A model generated the notes under the pieces. That model was not told where the DNA came from, made no database searches, and saw only the letters and a program-made list of their open reading frames with translations. Shown here piece after piece: positions 16,130-22,421 of a stretch of DNA of 24,131 bases; the first letter of the stretch is position 1, and each line of letters starts with the position of its first letter. The DNA comes from JBBAEA01 sp041656175 (GTDB taxonomy: Bacteria; Myxococcota_A; Bradymonadia; UBA4248). A program made the position numbers and the translations under genes. The stretch is from contig JBBAEA010000041.1 in the NCBI GenBank assembly GCA_041656175.1, forward strand, positions 1-24,131, read 5' to 3'.

Positions 16130-16275
16130 GCGGGGGGAAAAATCCCCCCGCGCGCAAGCTTCCCTCAAAATTCGCTAAGAGTCGCTGTATTTTATGCGAT
16201 GTTCTCGCTATACGCTCGACTATCGCATAAAATGCGACTCTAAGCGACTTGTTCAGGTGATCTTGCGCTCCCCCC
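16130..16275 (-). repeat. Long covarying hairpin element, copy C
   Basis: On the minus strand it reads GGGGGGAGCGCAAGATCACC, a long stem, then GAGGGAAGCTTGCGCGCGGGGGG, ATTTTT and CCCCCCGC. Stem arms include TCGCT-AGAGTCGC and ATTTTATGCGAT with complements. Compared with copy A, TTTTGTGC/GCACAAAA becomes TTTTATGC/GCATAAAA, a compensated change. The loop is GAGCGTATAGCGAGAA (plus-strand 16202-16217). It sits about 50 bp upstream of the hsp33-like gene. Confidence 0.85.
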
Positions 16276-16538
16276 TTTGCAGAGCTGCTCGCCCGAACGC
16301 CGAAGGCGCGCCGAAAGACAACGCCCCGTTGGCTACTCGCTGCATTCAGTGATGCGCTAAAATCAGCGCTCTACCTACCTTGTGCTACACTGTTTTTGGC
16401 ATTTTGCAAGTAAGCAACAGGAGCAAGTCGCCGCTAGAACGTGAAATATAGAATAAATACAAAGACTTAAGTGCTTTGCGCCCGTTTTTTAGCGCTCGTG
16501 CGCTCTAAAGCATGCAAAAAAATCGAAAGATACGATTG

Positions 16539-16560
16539 TTAGCAAGTTTGATGCGGATTC
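16539..16560 (+). repeat. 22-bp dispersed repeat, copy 2
   Basis: Contains CAAGTTTGATGCGGATTC, matching 12102-12123 at 21 of 22 positions. The flanks differ (AAGGAAGCAAGG here, CAGTTTCAAAG there). Confidence 0.75.
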
Positions 16561-16701
16561 AAGGAAGCAAGGAGAAAAAAGAAGAAAATAAGAAAATAAA
16601 AATACCTTTCCTTTGCGATTTTGAGCTGCCTCTAGAAAAATAGAGACCTTTGCACGGCTAGAAATTGTGCATTTAATTTTACAAATCCGATACAGTTTTA
16701 A

Positions 16702-16720
16702 ACAAAATGAGACATTTTGT
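16702..16720 (+). promoter_or_regulatory. Perfect inverted repeat, operator-like
   Basis: ACAAAATG-AGA-CATTTTGT is a perfect 8-bp inverted repeat around 3 bp. It follows AT-rich sequence with TTTACA (16678-16683), a possible -35 box, and precedes a strong ribosome binding site at 16762-16766. Its form fits a dimeric repressor site; the regulator is unknown. Confidence 0.45.
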
Positions 16721-16771
16721 AGAGAAGCGTAAGTTAGTAATGCTAATTAAATAAGACAGGTAGGAGATTAA

Positions 16772-16798
16772 ATGACATTTTATTCGAAAAGTGCTTAA
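16772..16798 (+). CDS. 8-codon frame with a strong ribosome binding site (remnant or micropeptide)
   Basis: AGGAG (16762-16766) lies 5 nt before an ATG that opens MTFYSKSA and then stops at TAA 16796-16798. The start signal is among the best in the window, yet the frame is far too short for a normal protein and is followed at once by repeat family 2. Most likely it is the 5' end of a gene whose body was lost or replaced. A leader peptide is less likely because the next gene lies on the other strand. A short peptide product cannot be excluded. Confidence 0.3.
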   Translation: MTFYSKSA

Positions 16799-16813
16799 AA
16801 GAGTGCTTTCTTT

Positions 16814-16928
16814 GGGGAAGGGTTTCCCCCCGTGCAAAGCTCTCAAATAAGAAAAAAAAGTTCTAAGGGCGCTAGCCCTTAGCGGGGTTTGGGGCGGAGC
16901 CCCAAAAATAAATCAGACTTTCCTTAAG
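16814..16928 (+). repeat. REP-like intergenic repeat, family 2, copy 2
   Basis: Contains GGGGAA-GGGT-TTCCCC (16814-16829), TTCCCCCCGTGCAAA, AAGGGCGCTAGCCCTT, then TTTGGGGCGGAGCCCCAAA and AATAAATCAGACTTTCCTT. Order and spacing match 1-120, with an additional AAGGGC...GCCCTT hairpin. It lies between the truncated frame at 16772 and the 3' end of the phosphatase gene. Confidence 0.75.
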
Positions 16929-16947
16929 CGCTTCGAACTGTTTTTTA

Positions 16948-16973
16948 GTGCTGCAGTTTAGTGCTGCAGTTTA
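16948..16973 (+). repeat. 13-bp tandem duplication over the phosphatase stop codon
   Basis: GTGCTGCAGTTTA occurs twice head to tail (16948-16960, 16961-16973) without mismatch, and a third partial start (GCGC) follows. The TTA at 16971-16973 is the phosphatase stop codon on the minus strand, so the duplication adds a second in-register TAA downstream. Confidence 0.8.
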
Positions 16974-17654
16974 GCGCGGTAATTTGGGAGCGTTCTTTTG
17001 TTCCCAAAATTTTTCGACAGGCTTTTCGAGCGGCGGTCCCATGGTGATGGCGAGGTAATTGCGCGCTAGTTTAGTGTACCATTGGTCACCACAGATTTTT
17101 AGACCTTCTAGCCCTCCATTTTTGGCGCCCGAGTAGCGTCCTACCCAGCGCGGAGGTGTACTCAATAAGCTAACACCGTATTCTCTTCCGAGCATTTGCA
17201 GTCCGCGAAGGTGTAGTTTTTGCGGTGAAATAACGGTGGCAAGCGCAGTGAAGGGATCGACTTGCCGTTCGGTGGTTAACCAGTACGCGGTAATGGCTCC
17301 AGTGCGGTCGGCGCCGTGTAGGCAGTGAACATAAACGGTGTTAGCGGGCTCAGATTTGAGCACTTGCATGATTTCTTCGACTTTTAGGAGGCGCGTTCGC
17401 AGCGGGTAGTTGTAGAGCTTCATCCCGTGTTTTTTGGCGCGCTTCTTTACGTCTTCGGGCAATCGGTGCAGGCTAACAATGCTCTGGATGCCTAAAACTT
17501 TAAACTCATCAATGTCTTCAACACTTGGCATCGCGCCGACGTAGAAGGTGTCAACGTTACGAAAATTACGCGGCAGTGCCCACGCACTGCTAGCAATGCA
17601 GAGTGCGGCAAGTCCCAAGGCAAAAACTATGAAATAACGTCCTATTCTTTGCAT
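16971..17654 (-). CDS. Exported dual-specificity/tyrosine phosphatase-like protein
   Basis: The 227-aa product has a Sec-type signal peptide (hydrophobic residues 7-22, cleavage expected after SSAWA-LP near residue 26). The phosphatase signature HCxxGxxRT is complete as VHCLHGADRTG, with nucleophile Cys111 and phosphate-binding Arg117. The segment FYVGAMPSVEDIDEFKVLGIQSIVSLHRLPED before it matches DSP folds of the Siw14/PTP-like kind. The C-terminal 80 residues (CGDQWYTKLARNYLAITMGPPLEKPVEKFWEQ) are not a domain I know. It would dephosphorylate tyrosine-phosphorylated proteins or other phosphoesters (inositol phosphates are one known substrate of extracytoplasmic relatives) outside the cytoplasm. 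It appears to stand alone; the divergent TPR gene is 660 bp away. Confidence 0.85.
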   Translation of the reverse strand: MQRIGRYFIVFALGLAALCIASSAWALPRNFRNVDTFYVGAMPSVEDIDEFKVLGIQSIVSLHRLPEDVKKRAKKHGMKLYNYPLRTRLLKVEEIMQVLKSEPANTVYVHCLHGADRTGAITAYWLTTERQVDPFTALATVISPQKLHLRGLQMLGREYGVSLLSTPPRWVGRYSGAKNGGLEGLKICGDQWYTKLARNYLAITMGPPLEKPVEKFWEQKNAPKLPR

Positions 17655-17845
17655 ACGCTTCCTCTTGAGCTGGGCGAGCTTGCGCTAGCGCGCTCACCGT
17701 GCTTATTTTATAGAGATATTTTTGCGACTAAGCAAGAATAAAGGGTAGTTCCATCTTTACTCGGGGCTTGGGCTTTGATTTTTCGTGCCGTGTAAAAAAA
17801 TGGGCTTGATATTTTATTTTTTCGCACAATGATTGAGCTATCCTT

Positions 17846-17872
17846 GCAGCCTTCTTCTCAAAAGAAGGCTGC
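17846..17872 (+). terminator. Strong hairpin with downstream T-run, function unclear
   Basis: GCAGCCTTCTT (17846-17856) and AAGAAGGCTGC (17862-17872) form a perfect 11-bp stem with a 5-nt loop. GACGAAGG and then TTTTTT (17881-17886) follow on the plus strand. No plus-strand gene ends nearby, so it may end a small untranslated transcript. A possible promoter lies upstream (TTGATA near 17808 with ATGATT about 17 bp on). Both points are inference. Confidence 0.45.
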
Positions 17873-17995
17873 GACGAAGGTTTTTTAGCGCAAACTGTAT
17901 TTTTACGTCGTTATTATTGAATTTTATTCTTACTTTATGCGTGTTTTGTATATTTGTTTTACGATAAAGCGTGTATTTCGCTAGTAATGGTGTGT

Positions 17996-18145
17996 GGGGG
18001 GTAGCGCAAGATCGCCCCCAAAATGCGTTTAATGCCGCGCGCCATGCGGCGAATGAGCGTTTAGCGAATACGACGCATGGCGCAACGCGGCATTTGACGC
18101 ATTTTGAGGGGAAGCTTGCGCGTAGGGGGGCTTTGAGCCCCCCAC
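17996..18145 (+). repeat. Long covarying hairpin element, copy D
   Basis: Starts GGGGGGTAGCGCAAGATC and ends GCTTGCGCGTAGGGGGGC, then TTTGA and GCCCCCCAC. The long stem consists of AAAATGCGT, AATGCCGCG and CGCCATGCG with their complements, a sequence unlike copies A-C. The loop GAGCGTTTAGCGAATA (18055-18070) matches copies A and C closely. It lies about 170 bp upstream of the TPR gene. Confidence 0.85.
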
Positions 18146-18247
18146 AAAACAAATAAAATTAGATTAAAGGCATAAATTCTGTGTTAAAATGAGTGTGATA
18201 AGCCTATTTTGACTTTGCTTGCGACTTTACTTGACGATATTTGCTAA

Positions 18248-18264
18248 GCATGCAAAAAGCATGC
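18248..18264 (+). promoter_or_regulatory. Short hairpin in the TPR gene leader
   Basis: GCATGC-AAAAA-GCATGC is a 6-bp inverted repeat 51 bp before the GTG start. TTGACG lies just upstream (18231-18236). It could be an operator or a leader hairpin; nothing shows which. Confidence 0.3.
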
Positions 18265-18315
18265 GTGCAGCCGTGTGTAAGCGGAAGGGGTTATGCGGCG
18301 TTTGGAGGCTAAGGC

Positions 18316-20352
18316 GTGTCGGTTGATAAAGAGAAATTGTTTGCGTCTGCGCAGCGGTATGCGGAACGCTCGCAGTGGGAGCGCGCGATAAAGGAGCTTA
18401 CGCGGATTGTCGATGTAGAACCCAATGATTGTCGGGCTTTGCTTAGGATAGCCGACTATACTCAAAAGATGGGCTATCCAGGGGAGGCGCTGCGGGTTTT
18501 TGTGCGTGTGGCGGATATATATCGCAAGCAGGGGGCTGCGCAAAAGGCGTTGGCGGTTCTGAAGCAGGCGCAAAAGTTGGGCGTGCAGGACAAGAAATTG
18601 TCGCCGATGTTAGCGGATTTGTACTATTCGATTGGGCTTCCGCATGAAGCGATGGGTTATTATCGCCAGAGTTTGGAATACTATGAAATGACGCAGGATA
18701 ATGCGTCGTATATGCAAACTTTACAGATGATGATTCGCATCGATTCGGAGGATCCAGAGCTTCGCCAGCATTATGCGATGCGTTTGTTGGAAGCGGGGGA
18801 TGAGGCGGGCTATAAGCGGCAGGCGGAATTGGTCTTATCCTTGCTTTTGTCGAGCGAGCGTTTGGCGGATTATGTGCAGGCGGCGCGGGAGTTTTTGAAG
18901 CAATATCCTAATGATGAGACTGTTATTAAGAATATTGCAATGATATATGTGCAAACGTCCTATTTTAAGGAGGCGCTGGATTTATTGCATTTGATTGCGC
19001 ACCCCGATAGGAAGGCTGAAATTTTGTTGTTATTAGCCAAGTCTTATGAGGGTTTGGGCCAAAAGCAAAAAGCAGTCGAGAGTTTAAAGGATTTGGCGCG
19101 CTTGTATGAGAGCGAGGATCGAGACCGTGGGTTAATCGCCGAGATTTGGATGCAGGCCCAGGCGTTAGACCCGCAAGACCCAGAGGTAAATTTAGCCTTG
19201 GTGGTGGGTCCTTATGGGGATGAGGTGCCGATGCTAGGCCAGAGTGCGATTACAGCGATTGAGCCAGAGTTTCACCCGGGCGCAGTTTCGCGTTTTGAGC
19301 GACCGCACACGGGGAGTGGTCAGATTGTGAGTGCGAAGCTCAACGAGGCGCGTTCGCTGATGGAGCTATTTAGCCATGATCGTGCGCTTGTGCTGTGTTC
19401 GGAGGTTTTGAGTATAGAGCCGGAGAATGTGGAAGCGCTGACTTTGATGCTCGCGATCCATGTGCAGCGAGGGGATAAGTTTGCGGCAGCCGCGACGCTT
19501 AGGCGGCGCGCGAAGGTGCTTTGGTCGCGAGATAAGGACGCGGCGATACAGAGTGTTTTGCAGGCAGAGCAGCATGTTCCACGGGCGCTAGAAAACTTTA
19601 ACCTACTCTTGAGTTTTGGCTTGGATCCTGCAAATTATGGGCTTTCTGCTCCCATCATGCGGCCAAGCTCAAAGCCTACAGAGCTACCAAAAGTGCCGCC
19701 GATGCCGGCGAGTGGGCTGCGTAAGGCGCCTCCACCTCTTCCGAGTGTTTTTCGTAAAAACAGCAATGAACAGGCTGCTAGTAACTTGGCTGCGAGCGAC
19801 AGTTCGCAGAGTGATAGCACTGCACCGCCTACACGTCGCGCCGAGGTTCTTATCAACAATTGGGAGCGCCGTTCAGCAAAAACCGTCGAGTTGCCCGCTC
19901 CGATTCGCAAGCTGCCTTCCAAAATTATCGAGGATTTACGCGATATAGAAGACTCGCGCTCGCAGTCTCGAGTGCCGGGCATGGAGCCTAAAACGGAAGA
20001 AAAGGGCAACATAGACGATCTCATTGATGTGTTTAACGATTCTCAGTTTGATGCGCATTTTGATGAGTTGCTCAGTGACTTATTTAGTGAAGAACCACGT
20101 GGAGATGCGTCCGTTGTGGCGGAGGCTAAGTTAATTCCAAAGTCAGAGAATGTTATGGATGCCTCTGCCCTGCCACCCGAGTATATGCAGCAGCTAAACG
20201 AAGCGTTAAAAGAAGTAGAGTTCTATATTTCGATTGGCCTATACGATGATGCTGAGACAAGTTTAAATAACCTCGTGTATGATTACGGCGAGTTGAGTTT
20301 AATTAAGGAATTGCGAAAGAAGCTGCTTTTAGCAAAAAGCGAAGAACAGTAA
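18316..20352 (+). CDS. Tetratricopeptide-repeat protein with Pro/Ser-rich linker
   Basis: The 678-aa product has no signal peptide or membrane segment, so it is probably cytoplasmic. Residues ~5-300 are helical repeats of TPR type (e.g. ERSQWERAIKELTRIVDVEPNDCRALLRIADYTQKMGYPGEALRVF; YSIGLPHEAMGYYRQSLEYYE; ILLLLAKSYEGLGQKQKAVESL). About 345-430 is a further TPR-like stretch (LMELFSHDRALVLCSEVLSIEPENVEALTLMLAIHVQRGDKFAAAATL). About 445-545 is a flexible Pro/Ser-rich linker, then an acidic segment, and finally one more TPR-like helix pair (EVEFYISIGLYDDAETSLNNLVYDYG). Such proteins are scaffolds; the partner is unknown. The start is GTG 18316 with GGAGG (18304-18308) 7 nt upstream. It appears monocistronic, with AT-rich DNA following. 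Confidence 0.8.
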   Translation: MSVDKEKLFASAQRYAERSQWERAIKELTRIVDVEPNDCRALLRIADYTQKMGYPGEALRVFVRVADIYRKQGAAQKALAVLKQAQKLGVQDKKLSPMLADLYYSIGLPHEAMGYYRQSLEYYEMTQDNASYMQTLQMMIRIDSEDPELRQHYAMRLLEAGDEAGYKRQAELVLSLLLSSERLADYVQAAREFLKQYPNDETVIKNIAMIYVQTSYFKEALDLLHLIAHPDRKAEILLLLAKSYEGLGQKQKAVESLKDLARLYESEDRDRGLIAEIWMQAQALDPQDPEVNLALVVGPYGDEVPMLGQSAITAIEPEFHPGAVSRFERPHTGSGQIVSAKLNEARSLMELFSHDRALVLCSEVLSIEPENVEALTLMLAIHVQRGDKFAAAATLRRRAKVLWSRDKDAAIQSVLQAEQHVPRALENFNLLLSFGLDPANYGLSAPIMRPSSKPTELPKVPPMPASGLRKAPPPLPSVFRKNSNEQAASNLAASDSSQSDSTAPPTRRAEVLINNWERRSAKTVELPAPIRKLPSKIIEDLRDIEDSRSQSRVPGMEPKTEEKGNIDDLIDVFNDSQFDAHFDELLSDLFSEEPRGDASVVAEAKLIPKSENVMDASALPPEYMQQLNEALKEVEFYISIGLYDDAETSLNNLVYDYGELSLIKELRKKLLLAKSEEQ

Positions 20353-20490
20353 ATTGCGGGAACTTTGATATATATGCCAGAAAGTAAAAGTGCTGGAATG
20401 CATATTTAACGGTTTTTGCTTGTTCTACTCGAGCAAGACCCGGTACTTTTGCGTAGTAGAAACTGATAAGTTTGTATTTTGTTTTTTGTA

Positions 20491-20577
20491 TAAGATAAAG
20501 ATGTATTACGAAATATCATTCGATAATACAAATTACGTTTTATATAACGTTTATCTTAGATTTATATGATATATCAT
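20491..20577 (+). promoter_or_regulatory. Nested palindromes upstream of the first acyl-CoA synthetase
   Basis: An outer pair TAAGATAAA (20491-20499) and TTTATCTTA (20550-20558) encloses two hairpins: GTATTACGAA/TTCGATAATAC (20503-20529, one bulge) and ACGTT-TTATAT-AACGT (20535-20550). A perfect 12-bp palindrome ATGATATATCAT (20566-20577) then lies just before the ribosome binding site. The motif ATATCATT occurs at 20513-20520 and 20572-20579. Regulator sites for fatty-acid-responsive repressors or an AT-rich leader structure are both possible. Confidence 0.45.
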
Positions 20578-20588
20578 TAAGGGAAATT

Positions 20589-22352
20589 ATGAAACCGTAC
20601 TATACACTTGCTGAATTATTGAAATATACTTGTAATAAGTATCCAAATTATCCAGCTTTTGGCACCAAGGTTGGGGGGAGCTATCAGTGGGTTAGTTTTG
20701 CCGATTTCGAGATTAAGGTGCGTAGGCTCCGCTCAGCGCTTAAGAGTATTGGTTTGGAGAAGGGTGATCGCGTCGCCTTAATTGCGAACAATAGTGTTGA
20801 GTGGGCGACCGTAGCATACGCTTGTTATGGTTTAGGTGCAATTTTAGTTCCCATGTATGAGGTTCAGAAAAGCCAAGACTGGGAATACATCATTAATAAT
20901 AGCGGCAGCAAAGTCCTGTTCACGGCCAATGAAAATATTTTAGCCCAATGCTCAGAGCTCGCCGTCCTGACTCTTGAGTACAGTTTTAGTTTTAAGGTCG
21001 ACAATATCCTGAGCCCGCAGTCCTATGAGCGGCTTCTTAACAACGAGCAAGGTTTACTCGACGTTCAAGACGTCAAAGAGGACGATCTTGCCGACATCAT
21101 TTATACCTCGGGCACGACGGGGCTACCCAAGGGCGTGATGCTAACGCACAAGAACATTGTCACCAACTGCTTGAGCGTTCAGAGCCTGTTTGAACTCGGA
21201 CCAAGCGATTGCATACTATCTTTTTTACCGTGGGCGCATGCCTTTGGTAAGACGGTGGAGTTGCACACCTTTATTTCGACAGGAACAGCCGTTGGTATCG
21301 CCGAGTCACGGCGTACGATTGCACAGAACATGCTCGAAGTGAATCCCACTATTTTGAATGGCGTGCCCAAGATTTTTAATACGATCTACGACAATATCCA
21401 CTTGAACGTAAAGAACGGTTCGTGGTTGAGCAAAACAATGTTCGAGACTTATGCTAAATTGGCTACGAAGCGACGTCAAGATAGTCTAAGTTTTACAGAA
21501 AAAGCGCAATATAGTGCACTCGATAAAGTGGTCGGGAAAAAAATTCGCGGTATATTCGGAAATAGAATACGCTTTTGTGTCAGCGGCGGAGCAGCGCTGT
21601 CTAAAGAAGTGGCGGAGTTCTTTGATTCCTTTGGTATCCCTGTGTACGAGGGTTACGGATTAACGGAGTGTGCGCCTATCATTGCGGTAAACTCCCCGAG
21701 TAGTATTAAGTATGGCTCGGCAGGTAGAATCATGCCCAATGTTAGCGTTCGCATTGACCAGAGTGTGGGGGATGAAGAGAACTACGGCGAGATTATTACT
21801 AGCGGTGATTGCGTGATGAAGGGGTATTTTGAGGAACCCCAAGCCGATGCCGAGGTTTTTACCGATACGAGGGAGTTTCGCACCGGAGATATGGGTAGAC
21901 TCGATGATGATGGCTTTTTATGGATTACGGGTAGGGTGAAGGAGCAGTACAAGCTTGAGAACGGCAAGTACGTGGTGCCGAGCGCGTTGGAGAAGCAAAT
22001 TGTTACTAGCCCCTTCATTGAGAACGCCATCGTCTTTGGTAATGCTAGGCCATACAACGTTGTTATTGTTCAACCAAACGCGGAGTTTGTGAGTAAGTTC
22101 AAAGCGGAGAACGCGTTAAACGATGCTAGCCAAGAAGAGATCGAGAACAACAGCAAGCTCAGGGACATTGTCAGTGCCGAAATACAAAGCGCTACGAAGG
22201 ATTTCCGAGGTTATGAGCGACCACAAAAGTTCGCCATTACGCTTGACGATTTCAGCATACAAAATAACATGTTTTCGCCAACTCTCAAAATTAAACGTCA
22301 TGTTGCCGAAAAAGTGTACGCAGAAGTGATTGAATCGCTTTATAGATCGTAA
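20589..22352 (+). CDS. Long-chain acyl-CoA synthetase (AMP-forming), paralog 1
   Basis: The 587-aa product activates fatty acids with ATP and CoA through an acyl-adenylate, probably at the inner membrane face. The adenylate-forming signatures are complete: P-loop YTSGTTGLPKGVMLTHKN (172-189), PWAHAFGKTVELHTF, YEGYGLTECAPI (353-364), and TGDMGRLDDDGFLWITGRVKEQYKLENGKYVVP (432-464), where the LENGKYV form is typical of the long-chain (Faa/FadD15-like) subgroup. The lysine near the C-terminus in SPTLKIKRH is the expected adenylation lysine region. AAGGGA lies 4 nt before ATG 20589. The next gene, 69 bp on, is a close paralog in the same direction, so the two are likely cotranscribed from the AT-rich upstream region. 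Chain length is not readable from sequence. Confidence 0.93.
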   Translation: MKPYYTLAELLKYTCNKYPNYPAFGTKVGGSYQWVSFADFEIKVRRLRSALKSIGLEKGDRVALIANNSVEWATVAYACYGLGAILVPMYEVQKSQDWEYIINNSGSKVLFTANENILAQCSELAVLTLEYSFSFKVDNILSPQSYERLLNNEQGLLDVQDVKEDDLADIIYTSGTTGLPKGVMLTHKNIVTNCLSVQSLFELGPSDCILSFLPWAHAFGKTVELHTFISTGTAVGIAESRRTIAQNMLEVNPTILNGVPKIFNTIYDNIHLNVKNGSWLSKTMFETYAKLATKRRQDSLSFTEKAQYSALDKVVGKKIRGIFGNRIRFCVSGGAALSKEVAEFFDSFGIPVYEGYGLTECAPIIAVNSPSSIKYGSAGRIMPNVSVRIDQSVGDEENYGEIITSGDCVMKGYFEEPQADAEVFTDTREFRTGDMGRLDDDGFLWITGRVKEQYKLENGKYVVPSALEKQIVTSPFIENAIVFGNARPYNVVIVQPNAEFVSKFKAENALNDASQEEIENNSKLRDIVSAEIQSATKDFRGYERPQKFAITLDDFSIQNNMFSPTLKIKRHVAEKVYAEVIESLYRS

Positions 22353-22421
22353 GTATAGTCAGAGCGGCGCTGCTCTCTTGTGGCGCTGCAGTAGATTAGT
22401 AACGATAAGAATGAGTTTGTG

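Larger units (their letters stand above)
16276..16970. other. 695-bp repeat-rich stretch without a recognisable gene
   Basis: After element C the stretch 16276-16538 shows no gene or clear structure beyond short palindromes near 16480-16515 (TTTTTTAGCGCTCGTGCGCT). It then holds the 22-bp dispersed repeat (16539-16560), an A-rich run (16571-16612), a promoter/operator/ribosome-binding-site arrangement leading into an 8-codon frame (16702-16798), a full copy of repeat family 2 (16814-16928) and a 13-bp tandem repeat running into the phosphatase stop codon. Confidence 0.6.
17655..18315. other. 661-bp divergent spacer
   Basis: It separates the phosphatase from the TPR gene. It holds a perfect 11-bp hairpin (17846-17872), AT-rich DNA with several weak promoter-like words, hairpin element D (17996-18145) and a short hairpin GCATGC-AAAAA-GCATGC (18248-18264). 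No convincing protein-coding frame is present; those that exist run through the hairpin element. Confidence 0.6.

Noticed and set aside
16130..18145. Elements C and D as ends of one composite transposon around the phosphatase gene
   Set aside because: They are inverted relative to each other and flank the region, but copies A and B also form such a pair elsewhere, no transposase is present, and stem divergence argues against recent co-mobilisation.
17838..18152. Open frames running through hairpin element D
   Set aside because: They consist of the palindromic element itself, lack start signals and are not conserved between the four copies.
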